Assembly (NCBI RefSeq): GCF_022229005.1
Contig: NZ_JAKKFD010000021.1
Location: 1-64,000 of the forward strand
Direction of reading: 5' to 3'
From: Micromonospora trifolii
GTDB lineage: Bacteria > Actinomycetota > Actinomycetes > Mycobacteriales > Micromonosporaceae
DNA length: 64,000 bases
Position numbers and translations under genes: made by a program. Below, piece after piece: positions 24,776 through 33,037 of the stretch. Positions within the stretch are counted from its first letter, which is position 1. The number at the start of each line of letters is the position of its first letter. Below the pieces are notes generated by a model. It worked only from the letters and a program-made list of their open reading frames with translations. It was not told the DNA's origin and did not search any database.

Positions 24776-25249
24776 ATGGTGGACGCGGCGGCCGGCAGGG
24801 GCGTGCAGATCTGGACCGACGGGGCGTGCAGTGGCAACCCCGGTCCGGGTGGTTGGGGTGCGCTGCTGCGCTACGGCGATCACGAGCGGGAGCTGTGCGG
24901 CGGTGAGGCAACGCCCACCACCAACAACCGGATGGAGCTGATGGCGGCCATCCAGGCGTTGGAGAGCCTGAACCGGCCGGTCACCGTGGAGCTGCACACC
25001 GACAGCACGTACGTGCGCAACGGCATCACCAGTTGGCTGGCGTCGTGGAAGCGCAACGGTTGGCGGACCGCCGCGAAGCAGCCGGTGAAGAATGCCGACC
25101 TGTGGCAGCGGCTGGAGGCGGCCTGCGAACGGCACGAGGTCACCTGGCTGTGGGTCAAGGGGCACAACGGCCACCCGGAGAACGAGCGGGCCGACGGGCT
25201 CGCCAACAAGGGCATGACCGAGGCCCGGGGTGCGCTGACCAGTCGCTGA
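24776..25249 (+). CDS. rnhA: ribonuclease HI
   Basis: A 157-aa enzyme that hydrolyses the RNA strand of RNA-DNA hybrids. The DEDD catalytic residues are visible: [19 protein letters not shown] (Asp), [16 protein letters not shown] (Glu), [13 protein letters not shown] (Asp) and [15 protein letters not shown] (His and last Asp). [15 protein letters not shown] also includes the His of the flexible loop. Length and order match E. coli RNase HI. A leaderless start behind TAGGTT is likely. Confidence 0.95.
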   Translation: MVDAAAGRGVQIWTDGACSGNPGPGGWGALLRYGDHERELCGGEATPTTNNRMELMAAIQALESLNRPVTVELHTDSTYVRNGITSWLASWKRNGWRTAAKQPVKNADLWQRLEAACERHEVTWLWVKGHNGHPENERADGLANKGMTEARGALTSR

Positions 25250-25256
25250 GCCCGGG

Positions 25257-25493
25257 TCAGCGGCTCGCGTCGGGGTGCCCCGGCATGCTCGACCCGCCGC
25301 CACTGCTGCCCGACGAGCCACCGGCGACGCCCGAGTTGTCGGGCTCGGTCACGATGTCCGGCCGGACATCGGTGTCCGCCGGTGCGGGGACCTCGGTGTC
25401 CGTCTCGACCTGCACCAGTGGCGTCTGGCCGGCCTCGTCCTCGCTGTGCTGCGGGTCGCCCGGCTGCTCACCTTGGCGATTTCGGTAGCCCAC
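25257..25493 (-). CDS. small acidic hypothetical protein
   Basis: A 78-aa, low-complexity acidic protein beginning with GTG (VGYRNRQGEQPGDPQHSEDE), with VQVETDTEVPAPADTDVRPD in the middle and a Gly/Ser-rich end. It has no signal peptide or membrane segment and is probably disordered. Codon usage follows the local bias. I do not recognise a family; it may be a lineage-specific Micromonosporaceae protein. It is convergent with rnhA (7-bp gap) and downstream of the MFS gene by 39 bp. Confidence 0.5.
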   Translation of the reverse strand: MGYRNRQGEQPGDPQHSEDEAGQTPLVQVETDTEVPAPADTDVRPDIVTEPDNSGVAGGSSGSSGGGSSMPGHPDASR

Positions 25494-25532
25494 GCCGTGC
25501 CCCCCGTCGATGCCGGTCCGCGTCGGCGCTGG

Positions 25533-26753
25533 CTACCCGGCGTCGTCCCGACCGAAACCTGACCCGGCGGCGGGAACCGCCGATCCGACCATCTCGACCG
25601 GTGGCGCAGCGGCCGGCAGGCGCAACGTCCGGCGGCGGCTGAGCGCGACGATCAGCGCCACCGCGAGCGCGCCGACGACCACCAGGAACGCCCAGGTGTT
25701 ACCGAGGTGGTCGTTGACCACGCCACTGGTCGCGGAGCCGGCGGCGATACCGAGCTGCCCGGCTGTCTGCAACCACCCGTACGTCTCGGGGAGCCGGACC
25801 GCCGGGGTGGACCGGGCGAGGATCTCGTCGGTGACGGCGAGGAACGGCGCCAGCGCGAGACCGAAGACCGCCAGCGCGACGGCCATCTGCGGCACGTTGC
25901 GCGGCAGCAGCAGCGCCACCGAGGTGGCGGCCAACGTTCCGAGCATCGCCAGGTACGCCGCCGCCGGGCTGCCGGGCCGCCCCCGGCTCGCCAGCAGCAC
26001 ACCACCGGCCAGGCTGCCCACCGACCAGATGGTCACCAGCAGCCCGGCCTGGTCCGGGTGCCCGACTGTGGTGGCGAACGCGGGCACGAGCACCCACATC
26101 GCGCCGATGCCCATCATGTAGCCGACGTGGGTGCCGACGACGGTGCGGCGGGTGGCCTGGCCGGGCAGCGCGGATCCCTTCTCGCGAGGCTGCCGGTCGA
26201 CCTCGCGCGCCGGCAGTACGGCGACCATGCCGAGCAGCCCGACGCTGCCGATCACCGCGAAGGCGAGCAGCGCGGCAGTGGGCCCACTGATCAGCAGGCT
26301 CAGTGTCACCGCGAGGGGGCCGCCCACGTAGAGCACCTCCTGCCCGACGGCGTTGACCGCGTACACGCGGGCCAGCCCGGCGGGGGCGACGAGCCGGGCC
26401 AGTCGGGCGCGTCCGCTGCCGACCGCCGGTGGCGTGCTGAGCCCGGCCACTGTGGCCAGCGCCACGAACGCCACCGGTTCGGTGGTGACGGCCAGGCCGA
26501 GCAGGGCGAGCAGGTGGGCGAGGCCGGTGGCGAGGAGCACCGGGCGGGCACCGAACCGGCCCAGGAGTCGACCGACCAGCGGCGCGGTGACCGCCAGCCC
26601 GATCCCGCAGCCGGCACTGGCCACGCCGGCGGTGGCGAAGCTGCCGGTGTTCTGGTGACCGAGCAGCACGACGAGCAGTTGCCGCAGCGCGACAGGTAGC
26701 TGCGCCACTGTCATCAACACGATGAGCAACAGCGCCCGCCGGGGTACATTCAC
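25533..26753 (-). CDS. MFS transporter, MarR-linked
   Basis: The 406-aa protein has 12 hydrophobic segments. LVGRLLGRFGARPVLLATGL is the motif-A loop. VGTHVGYMMGIGAMWVLVPA and LLVTIWSVGSLAGGVLL belong to the C-terminal half. It is probably an exporter. Its GTG start at 26753 is only five bases from the ATG of a divergent MarR regulator. A TAGATT -10 box lies 8 nt upstream of the GTG on the minus strand, within the 26742-26770 palindrome, so transcription should be leaderless and blocked when the repressor binds. Confidence 0.87.
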   Translation of the reverse strand: MNVPRRALLLIVLMTVAQLPVALRQLLVVLLGHQNTGSFATAGVASAGCGIGLAVTAPLVGRLLGRFGARPVLLATGLAHLLALLGLAVTTEPVAFVALATVAGLSTPPAVGSGRARLARLVAPAGLARVYAVNAVGQEVLYVGGPLAVTLSLLISGPTAALLAFAVIGSVGLLGMVAVLPAREVDRQPREKGSALPGQATRRTVVGTHVGYMMGIGAMWVLVPAFATTVGHPDQAGLLVTIWSVGSLAGGVLLASRGRPGSPAAAYLAMLGTLAATSVALLLPRNVPQMAVALAVFGLALAPFLAVTDEILARSTPAVRLPETYGWLQTAGQLGIAAGSATSGVVNDHLGNTWAFLVVVGALAVALIVALSRRRTLRLPAAAPPVEMVGSAVPAAGSGFGRDDAG

Positions 26754-26770
26754 AACTTATGAATCTACCC
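26742..26770. promoter_or_regulatory. 29-bp palindrome: shared operator and two leaderless promoters
   Basis: GGGTACATTCA and TGAATCTACCC pair over 11 bp with one mismatch around a 7-bp centre. Both start codons (GTG at 26751-26753 minus, ATG at 26759 plus) are inside. Each arm also forms the -10 box of the opposite-facing gene: TACATT (26745-26750) 8 nt before the ATG and TAGATT (minus strand) 8 nt before the GTG. Binding by the MarR protein encoded here is inferred. Confidence 0.7.
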
Positions 26771-27358
26771 GAGGATGGTTCGCCAAACCTGCTCGGCGCA
26801 CTCGCCCTGCTCGTCGGCTCGCGGATGCGGGCGTCGGTCAGCGCGTCCGTCGGAGCCGGCGGCGCCCTCGCCGAGGCGCTCGTCGTCCTGAAGGACCAGC
26901 CGGGGGTGACCGCCGAGTGGTTGGGCCAGGTGCTGGGGCTGACCCAGCCCGGCGTCGCGCACCTGGTCCGGCGGCTCGGGGAGCAGGGCTGGGTGGAGCG
27001 GCGTCCCGGCGCGGACGCGCGCAGCCGCGCCCTGCACCTCACCACCGAGGGCACGGCGGCCGCCGCCCGAACCCTGCGCGCCCGGCAGGAGGTGCTCACC
27101 GCGTTGCTCGCCCCGCTGACCGTCGAGCAGCGCCGCCAACTCGCCGACATCGCCCGCTCCCTGCTGCACGACGAGGTGGCGGACGCCGGCAGCCTGGCCC
27201 ACCTCTGCCGGCTGTGCGACCGCGCCCGCTGCCCACAGTGCCCGGTCCATGCCGGCTTCCAGGAGTTGACGGAAGCGTGCGGCGGACCGGATCGCGCCGA
27301 ACCTAACGGCGGCGGCCCCGACGGGCAGGGGAGCGGGACGGCTGACGGACCGGGGTGA
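26759..27358 (+). CDS. MarR-family transcriptional regulator with Cys-rich C-terminus
   Basis: A 199-aa regulator. The winged HTH covers residues 40-100: ALVVLKDQPGVTAEWLGQVL, TQPGVAHLVRRLGEQGWVER and DARSRALHLTTEG (wing). Unlike ordinary MarR proteins of about 150 aa, it has a C-terminal extension containing HLCRLCDRARCPQCPVHAGF, four cysteines in C-x2-C-x4-C-x2-C spacing, which could bind zinc or sense redox. It is divergent from an MFS exporter and shares a palindromic operator with it, so autoregulation and pump control are likely. Its last 56 bp overlap the convergent pentapeptide gene. Confidence 0.88.
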   Translation: MNLPEDGSPNLLGALALLVGSRMRASVSASVGAGGALAEALVVLKDQPGVTAEWLGQVLGLTQPGVAHLVRRLGEQGWVERRPGADARSRALHLTTEGTAAAARTLRARQEVLTALLAPLTVEQRRQLADIARSLLHDEVADAGSLAHLCRLCDRARCPQCPVHAGFQELTEACGGPDRAEPNGGGPDGQGSGTADGPG

Positions 27359-28184
27359 GCGGCAGCGCCGTCCAGTGCGCCGGCCGGGTGAGCGTCTGCG
27401 GCAGCCCGGTGTGGGTGTCCCCCCGGGCGGCGTCCAGCTGGGTCTGGTGCAGGAAGAGCGTGCGCCGCAGGTCCGCGCCCCGCAGGTCGGCGCCGCGCAG
27501 GTCCGCGCCGGTAACGTCGGCCAGGCCGAGGTCCACCCCGCGCAGGTCGGCGCCGATGAGCAGCGCCCCGCGCAGGTTGGCCCGGCGGAGGTCGACGCGG
27601 CGCAGGTCCACCCCGAGCAGGTGCGCCCCCCGCCGGTCGGCGCCGCCGGGGGCGCGGGCCACGTCGCTGGCCCGGGACAGCAGCGGGTTGACCCGGTTCC
27701 GTTGGTCGGCGACGTCCACGGCCCGAAGGTGCGCCGGGTCACCGTCGGTGAGCGTCAGCGTCTCGGCGCGGGCGCGTTCCAGCTCGGCGCGCAGGTCGGC
27801 CGGCGGGCGCAGCGCCACCGCCTCGGTGAGGTACCAGAGCAGTTCGTGCAGCGGTCGCAGCACCGCGAACGCCTCCGCCATCGCCGGCAACGTCTCCGGC
27901 GCGTCCCGCCAGTCCCGCCCGCCGAAGGTCACCTGGGCGACCTGCTGCCCGGCACCGAAGCAGTCGAACACGGTGCAGCCGGGAAAACCCCGCTGCCGCA
28001 GCTCGGTGTGGATGCCGCAGCGGTGGTCTGGGCGCAGGTTGGGGCAGGGCGAACCGGCCGGCTTGTCGATGGCGAAGTCCGCCGACGCGGCGAAGGCGGG
28101 CACCACGCAGCACAGCCCGAAGCAGCGTCCGCAGTCGGCGCGCAGCTGCGCCGCCCCGGACGGCGGTGCGGTGCGATGCGACAC
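27303..28184 (-). CDS. pentapeptide-repeat protein with Cys-rich N-terminal domain
   Basis: The 293-aa protein joins two parts. Residues 10-90 form a Cys-rich domain (CGRCFGLCCV, CPNLRPDHRCGIH and FPGCTVFDCFGAGQ), resembling YkgJ/zinc- or iron-binding clusters. Residues 185-255 hold at least ten pentapeptide repeats of the A(D/N)LRG type (VDLRRVDLRRANLRGALLIG, ADLRGADLRGADLRR), which fold as a right-handed quadrilateral beta helix. Actinobacterial proteins with this layout are of unknown role. The GTG at 28184 has AGGAGG 9 nt upstream. The 3' end overlaps the MarR gene by 56 bp. Confidence 0.85.
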   Translation of the reverse strand: MSHRTAPPSGAAQLRADCGRCFGLCCVVPAFAASADFAIDKPAGSPCPNLRPDHRCGIHTELRQRGFPGCTVFDCFGAGQQVAQVTFGGRDWRDAPETLPAMAEAFAVLRPLHELLWYLTEAVALRPPADLRAELERARAETLTLTDGDPAHLRAVDVADQRNRVNPLLSRASDVARAPGGADRRGAHLLGVDLRRVDLRRANLRGALLIGADLRGVDLGLADVTGADLRGADLRGADLRRTLFLHQTQLDAARGDTHTGLPQTLTRPAHWTALPLTPVRQPSRSPARRGRRR

Positions 28185-28257
28185 GCCGACGGTCCTCCTG
28201 GCGATCAGGGTGGACCACCATTGTTTCCTGTGCCGACCCGCCCGGGCAGGTCGGGGG

Positions 28258-29355
28258 TCACCGTGCGTGCGTGTCGCTGGCCGTCGCGGGTCGGGGCGCC
28301 GGGGTACGGGCATCGCCCGGCGGCGGCACCAGTCGGCGGACGTCCCGCTCGCCGTCGCCGTGCCCGTACTTCTGGTCGAAGTGCCGTTTCACCACTGCGG
28401 CCGGGGTGCGGTCCCCGTCGGCGGGCTCGGCCAGCGCGAACACGCCGGGGGCCGCCCCGGGCGCGCGGGGCGGCAGCACGGCTCGCACTGTCAGTGGCCC
28501 GGTGACCCGGAACCCCCGGCAGTCGACGTAGTGCTGCCCGTCCACCGTCACGTACGGCACGCGTACCTCGACCACGTCCGACTCGTCGTGGCGCAGCGTG
28601 ACCATGACCGACCAGTACCGCTCCAGGTCGAGGGTGGCCTGCTCGTGCTCCCACAGCTCCTCGAACCGGGCGTGCACGAACCCGCCCCACGGGCTGTCCA
28701 TGTCCACCTCGAGCTGCGGCACGTTGAACGACAATTTCCCGATCGGGAAGAACGAGATCAGCGCCCGCCCGTCCCACTGGTAGAGCTGGATCGACGGGGA
28801 CGCGTCGTAGAGCCGGACCTGTAGGCGGTGTCGCAGCCGCGAGTCGAGTGCCTCGGCGAACGCGGCCAGGTGGCGCAGGTTGGTGCGGATCTGCCGGGGC
28901 ACGTCCACCCGTTGCCGTTCCAGCTCCTCGGAGCGTTGCTGGGCGGCGGTGCAGTCGGGGTCGAGTAGGAGCAACTGCACCTGGGCGCCGTTGGCGAGCG
29001 CCGCTCGCACCGCGCTCAGGGTGTCCTCCCGGTGCCGTTGCTCCAACAGGATCGTCCAGGTGTCGAGGATGCGCACCCGACGACCGGAGCGGTGCAGCCG
29101 CGTCACGAACGCCTGCTGGTCGAAGCTGAGGTGCTCCTGCACCCGAGCCTTGCGGGCCTCCTCGAACAACGGGTCGAAGATGACGTACGAGATGGCCGCG
29201 AGGACCACGCTGGCCCCGAGGTTGAGCAGCAGGTCGCTGAGGAAACCGGTGCTGCGCCAGGCGGCCAGCAACATGACGACGGCGATCGCGAAGAGTGCCC
29301 CACCGACGACGAAGGCGCGTCGTTGCCGCCCGCCCCGACCAGCCCACCCGGGCAT
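28258..29355 (-). CDS. membrane protein with PLD-like (DUF5919-type) domain
   Basis: A 365-aa protein with two N-terminal helices (AFVVGGALFAIAVVMLLAAW and LLLNLGASVVLAAISYVIFD), then a cytoplasmic domain. SGRRVRILDTWTILLEQ and AALANGAQVQLLLLDPDCTA resemble the first part of the DUF5919/phospholipase-D-like fold; YDASPSIQLYQWDGRALISFF matches the later HKD-like position, but no H-x-K is present, so catalysis is doubtful. The ATG at 29355 has GGAAGGGG before it; the longer frame to 29583 would cross the divergent gene. The C-terminal 60 residues are Pro/Arg-rich. It is divergent from another small membrane protein. Confidence 0.72.
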   Translation of the reverse strand: MPGWAGRGGRQRRAFVVGGALFAIAVVMLLAAWRSTGFLSDLLLNLGASVVLAAISYVIFDPLFEEARKARVQEHLSFDQQAFVTRLHRSGRRVRILDTWTILLEQRHREDTLSAVRAALANGAQVQLLLLDPDCTAAQQRSEELERQRVDVPRQIRTNLRHLAAFAEALDSRLRHRLQVRLYDASPSIQLYQWDGRALISFFPIGKLSFNVPQLEVDMDSPWGGFVHARFEELWEHEQATLDLERYWSVMVTLRHDESDVVEVRVPYVTVDGQHYVDCRGFRVTGPLTVRAVLPPRAPGAAPGVFALAEPADGDRTPAAVVKRHFDQKYGHGDGERDVRRLVPPPGDARTPAPRPATASDTHAR

Positions 29356-29536
29356 CCGGTCCCCTTCCGCCGTCGGTCGGCCCCACCGCCGCCCGCTGAT
29401 CACCGGAGTTCGGAGGATACGTGCCCGCTTTGCCGGGCGCCGTCCCGTTCTCCGAGCGACCGGTTCGCCGTTCGGAGCCGGTCCACCGCTCATAGAGTGA
29501 CGGTAACGGAGTCGTGCGACCACGGAGGGTGGCGGG

Positions 29537-30145
29537 GTGGACGAGAGTGAACGCGAGCAGGCGCTTCTCACCGTCCTGACCACAGAGCACTACGCGTTGC
29601 AGACGTCGCGCGCCGGCACCATCGCCGAGGCCACCGGCCGCGCCACCATCTTCCTGTCCGTGTTGTCGGCGGCGTTGATCGGTCTCGGCTTCGTCGCCAG
29701 CAACGACAAGCTGGTGCGGCCGTACCTGGCGGCGGTGCTGCCGACGCTGGTCATCATCGGGGTGCTGACGTTCCTGCGGCTGGTGGAGACCACAGTGGAG
29801 AACTCGTTGGACCTGCGGCGGATCCAACGCATCCGGGCCTACTACCAACACAATCTCGCTGGCGAGCACGACTTCTTCGCCGACGCGGTGGTTGCCGACG
29901 ACGCCATGAGCACCGCCTGGAACCTGGTCGGCACGCGCCCGGGGCGGTGGGAGTTCATGTTGACCACTGCCGCACTCGTGGGAGCGGTCAACGCCGTGCT
30001 GAGCGGGCTGGGCATCGCCCTGGTGGCCACGACCGTCGGGGTCGGGGGCGCGTTGACGGTAGTGGTCGGGGTGCTGGTCGCTGTGGTGGCGTTCGGTGTG
30101 CAGTTCGTGTACATCGTCCGGGCGTCGGCCGCGCCGATGCGCTGA
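29537..30145 (+). CDS. four-helix membrane protein of unknown function
   Basis: A 202-aa protein with two pairs of membrane helices (about residues 38-55, 68-85, 145-165 and 170-195). The N-terminal cytoplasmic stretch LLTVLTTEHYALQTSRAGTI leads into the first helix, and the central loop contains RRIQRIRAYYQHNLAGEHDF. This pattern recurs in actinobacterial hypothetical proteins and superficially resembles the four-helix SLATT/S-4TM effector layout, but I cannot place it. GTG at 29537 has GGAGGGTGG upstream. It is divergent from the PLD-like membrane protein with a 181-bp gap. Confidence 0.72.
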   Translation: MDESEREQALLTVLTTEHYALQTSRAGTIAEATGRATIFLSVLSAALIGLGFVASNDKLVRPYLAAVLPTLVIIGVLTFLRLVETTVENSLDLRRIQRIRAYYQHNLAGEHDFFADAVVADDAMSTAWNLVGTRPGRWEFMLTTAALVGAVNAVLSGLGIALVATTVGVGGALTVVVGVLVAVVAFGVQFVYIVRASAAPMR

Positions 30146-30154
30146 CGACGCCGC

Positions 30155-30961
30155 TCAGACCGATCGCCAGTCGTCGTTCGTCAACGACGCGGCCTGAGGG
30201 CCCATCAGCAACATGCCCCCGTCGACCGGCCAGGACGCGCCGGTGACGTAGCTGGCGGAGGGGGAGGCGAGCAGCGCGACCACCGCGGCCACCTCCCGGG
30301 CGTCGCCGGGCCGTCCCAGCGGCACGCCGGGGCGTTCCTGGGTGAACGGGTCGACATCCTCCTGACCTGTCATCGGCGTGGCGATCTCGCCCGGGGCGAC
30401 GGCGTTGACGGTGATCCCGTCGGGGGCCAACTCCTGGGCCATCACCCGGGTCAGCAGCCCGAGCCCGCCCTTCGCGGCGCAGTACGCGGCGGAGCCCACC
30501 CGGGGCGCGTGCTCGTGCACGCTGGTGATGTTGATGATCCGCCCGCCGGCGCCGGTGGCCCGCATCCGTCGCGCGGCCCGCTGGGCGCACAGGAAGGGCG
30601 CGTCCAGGTCGACGGCGAGCACCTCGCGCCACTGCTCCCACCCGGTGTCGACGAACGGCGTCGAGGCCCCGATGCCGGCGTTGTTGACCAGCACCCCGAT
30701 GCCGCCCAGCCGGTCGGCCAGCTCGTCCACCACCGCCGCCGCGTCCGGCAGCCGGGTCAGGTCCACCTCGGCGACCTCGCAGCGCCGCCCCGTCGCGCGG
30801 ACCTCGGTGGCCGTCCGCTCCGCGCCGTCGGGGTCGCCGTACCAGGTGATGCCGATCTCGAAGCCGGCAGTGGCCAGCGCCACCGCGCAGGCCTTGCCGA
30901 TGCCGGAGTCCGCGCCGGTGACGACGGCGATCCGGGGGTAGTTCTCGTATCGCTGTGGCAT
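30155..30961 (-). CDS. SDR-family oxidoreductase (glucose 1-dehydrogenase-like)
   Basis: A 268-aa classical short-chain dehydrogenase. It has the TGxxxGxG cofactor motif (VVTGADSGIGKACAVALA), NNAG (VLVNNAGIGAS), catalytic Ser in NITSVHEHA, and Y-x-x-x-K (AAYCAAKGG). The end is SYVTGASWPVDGGMLL, typical of the glucose/ribitol dehydrogenase-like subgroup. The substrate is unknown. It lies convergent with the four-helix protein, 9 bp apart, and divergent from an MBL-fold gene. Confidence 0.9.
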   Translation of the reverse strand: MPQRYENYPRIAVVTGADSGIGKACAVALATAGFEIGITWYGDPDGAERTATEVRATGRRCEVAEVDLTRLPDAAAVVDELADRLGGIGVLVNNAGIGASTPFVDTGWEQWREVLAVDLDAPFLCAQRAARRMRATGAGGRIINITSVHEHAPRVGSAAYCAAKGGLGLLTRVMAQELAPDGITVNAVAPGEIATPMTGQEDVDPFTQERPGVPLGRPGDAREVAAVVALLASPSASYVTGASWPVDGGMLLMGPQAASLTNDDWRSV

Positions 30962-31028
30962 GCTGCCGCACTACCCAGGCAGGGCCGGCCCAACCGCCGC
31001 GGGAACCATGACTGAGGTGCCGACGGCG

Positions 31029-31034
31029 TACGGT
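31029..31034 (+). promoter_or_regulatory. TACGGT -10 box, leaderless start of the MBL-like gene
   Basis: TACGGT ends 6 nt before the ATG at 31041, supporting that codon over the earlier in-frame ATG at 31008. Confidence 0.5.
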
Positions 31035-31040
31035 CGCCTG

Positions 31041-31643
31041 ATGCGGATCACCCGGTTCACGCACGCCTGTGTCCGCGTCGAGCACGACGGCGGGGTGCTG
31101 GTCGTCGACCCGGGGACGTGGAGCGAGCCGCGGGCCCTGGTCGGCGCGGACGCCGTCCTGGTCACCCACGAGCACACCGACCACATAGACGTGTTGCGGC
31201 TCGCCGGTCTCGGTGTCCCCGTGTACGCGCCGGAGGGCGCCCGACTGCCGGATCTAGCCCCACTGCCGGTGACCCGGGTCCGTGCGGGGCAGCGGTTCAC
31301 GGCGGCCGGCATCGCGGTCAGCGCGCACGGCGGCCGGCACGCCGCGATCCACGAGGGGCAGCCCGACTGCCCGAACCTCGGCTACCTGATCGGCGACGAG
31401 CTCTACCACCCGGGCGACGCCCTGCACGTGCCGGACGAGCCGGTGCGCACCCTGCTCGTTCCGGCCCAGGGGTCCTGGCTGCGCCTCGACGAGGCGATCC
31501 GGTTCGCCGGCGCCGTGGGCGCGGCGGCGACGTACCCGATCCACGACGCGCAGCTCAACGACCGCGGCCTGGCCAGCGTCGCGGGCTGGTTCGCCGAGAC
31601 GATCCCCGGCTACCGTCACCTGCGGCCCGGCGACACCGCCTGA
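31041..31643 (+). CDS. MBL-fold metal-dependent hydrolase (UlaG-like)
   Basis: A 200-aa short metallo-beta-lactamase-fold protein of the UlaG/L-ascorbate-6-phosphate-lactonase-like group: MRITRFTHACVRVEHDGGVL, LVVDPGTWS, VLVTHEHTDHID (H-x-H-x-D-H), GGRHAAIHE, and YHPGDALHVPDEPV (bridging Asp). Members cleave lactones or phosphoesters, and this one's substrate is unknown. The 3' end overlaps the convergent B3/B4-domain gene by 28 bp. Confidence 0.87.
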   Translation: MRITRFTHACVRVEHDGGVLVVDPGTWSEPRALVGADAVLVTHEHTDHIDVLRLAGLGVPVYAPEGARLPDLAPLPVTRVRAGQRFTAAGIAVSAHGGRHAAIHEGQPDCPNLGYLIGDELYHPGDALHVPDEPVRTLLVPAQGSWLRLDEAIRFAGAVGAAATYPIHDAQLNDRGLASVAGWFAETIPGYRHLRPGDTA

Positions 31644-32356
31644 CCCCTGTCGTCGCCCGCCGCCGGGGTGCGGAAGCGGGGCGCGGCGGCGGTGAGCACC
31701 GCGGCGGCCGTCGGGGCGAACCACCCGTCGGTCAGCTCCGTCACGAGGTCGGCGACCAGCCGGGTCACCGCCGGCTCGCCACCCGGGTGCAGCGCCTCGG
31801 CGACGATCAGCACCGACGAGGTGCCCGCCCGCACTGCCGACCAGCCGCTCTGCCGGTTGGTCCACCGTCGGGCGTGCGCCCGCCCGGCGGAGTCGACGAA
31901 GGTCACCTCGCCCGGCTCGGGATGCTCGGTGTCGCCAGCGAAACTCAGGTACGCCTCGTCGCCGTGTGCCGGCCGGACCACCAGGTCGCCATCGACCCGG
32001 TCCAGGTCGAGCGCCGCGACCGGGATGGCGTACGCGGCCGAGATGGCGTTGCAGAGATCGACGAGTGGGTGCACCCGGGGCAGTTCGCCGTCCAGGCGCA
32101 GCCGGCGCAGCAGCGCCTCGGCGGCGCACCGGTACCTGGTGGGCCGCAGCCCCATCGCCGCGTAAGCCCGCCGCCACGCCTGGATCTCCGGGAACCCGCT
32201 CTCGGGTCCGTCGGCCAACCGTCGTCGCGCCTCGGCGAGATAGCCGGCAGCGCGTGCCGACACGTCGACGGTGGCGGTGATCCCGGCGGCCCGCACCACA
32301 CCGGCGACCAGGTCGGGGTACGCCTCACGAAGCTGCGGAGCATGTTCGAACTGCAC
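31616..32356 (-). CDS. B3/B4 domain protein (phenylalanyl-tRNA synthetase beta editing-like)
   Basis: The 246-aa protein is a free-standing B3/B4 domain. PEIQAWRRAYAAMGLRPTRY, RCAAEALLRRLRLDGELPRV and HPLVDLCNAISAAYAIPVAA are diagnostic of PF03483, which in PheRS beta hydrolyses Tyr-tRNA(Phe). Free-standing forms are thought to act on misacylated tRNA or amino-acid derivatives. RRWTNRQSGWSAV also fits the fold. It starts at ATG 32356, just 7 bp after the stop of the LysE exporter, so the two probably form one transcript. Confidence 0.87.
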   Translation of the reverse strand: MQFEHAPQLREAYPDLVAGVVRAAGITATVDVSARAAGYLAEARRRLADGPESGFPEIQAWRRAYAAMGLRPTRYRCAAEALLRRLRLDGELPRVHPLVDLCNAISAAYAIPVAALDLDRVDGDLVVRPAHGDEAYLSFAGDTEHPEPGEVTFVDSAGRAHARRWTNRQSGWSAVRAGTSSVLIVAEALHPGGEPAVTRLVADLVTELTDGWFAPTAAAVLTAAAPRFRTPAAGDDRGQAVSPGRR

Positions 32357-32363
32357 TGTGGTC

Positions 32364-32975
32364 CTATCGTTCGGTGAGGGCGAGGGTCACGCCGAGCGCG
32401 ACGAACGTGCCGGCGGCGGATCGGCGCAGCCAGTCGGTGACCCGGGGTCGGGTCAGCACCCGGTCGCGTACCTTGGCCGCGAAGATGCCGTAGCCGCTGA
32501 ACACCACGAAGGTGAGCAGCATGAACACCGCGCCGCAGCCGAGCATCGCCCGGGTCGACCCCGGCGCCGTGGTGTCCACGAACTGCGGCAGGAACGCGAC
32601 GAAGAACATCGTCGGCTTCGGGTTGAGCAGGTTGACCAGCACCCCGGAGACGATCACCCGGATCGCCGAGCGGGGTGGGGCGTCGGTGGTCACCGCGAAG
32701 GCGTCGCGGTCCCGTGCCATGGACCAGGCCAGGTAGAGCAGGTAGCCGACGCCGAGGTAGCGGACGGTCTCGAACGCCGCGGCGCTGGTCTGCATCAGCG
32801 CGGCCAGCCCGGTCATCGCGGCCAGCAGGTGCGGCACCGTGCCCAGCGTGCAGGCGAACGCGGCCAGCACGCCGGCCCGTGCACCCCGCGACAGGCCGGC
32901 GGAGAGCGTGAAGATCACCCCGGTGCCGGGGGTGACCACCACGATCAGCGTGGTGATCAGGAACGGGATGGTCAT
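32364..32975 (-). CDS. LysE-family amino-acid exporter
   Basis: A 203-aa inner-membrane protein with six helices. The family start TIPFLITTLIVVVTPGTGVI contains the PGP/PGT motif, and GVLVNLLNPKPTMFFVAFLP is the conserved N-P-K segment. These proteins export basic or neutral amino acids and homoserine lactones. The ATG at 32975 is preceded by GGAGGA at 5 nt; the frame extends to 33017 without support. It is divergent from a MocR regulator 62 bp away and cotranscribed with the B3/B4 protein, a plausible amino-acid homeostasis unit. Confidence 0.9.
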   Translation of the reverse strand: MTIPFLITTLIVVVTPGTGVIFTLSAGLSRGARAGVLAAFACTLGTVPHLLAAMTGLAALMQTSAAAFETVRYLGVGYLLYLAWSMARDRDAFAVTTDAPPRSAIRVIVSGVLVNLLNPKPTMFFVAFLPQFVDTTAPGSTRAMLGCGAVFMLLTFVVFSGYGIFAAKVRDRVLTRPRVTDWLRRSAAGTFVALGVTLALTER

Positions 32976-33037
32976 GATCGTCCTCCGGCGGAGTTGGCAG
33001 GTCTGGCTCCTGCTCACTCTGCTGCCACAATGGTCCG

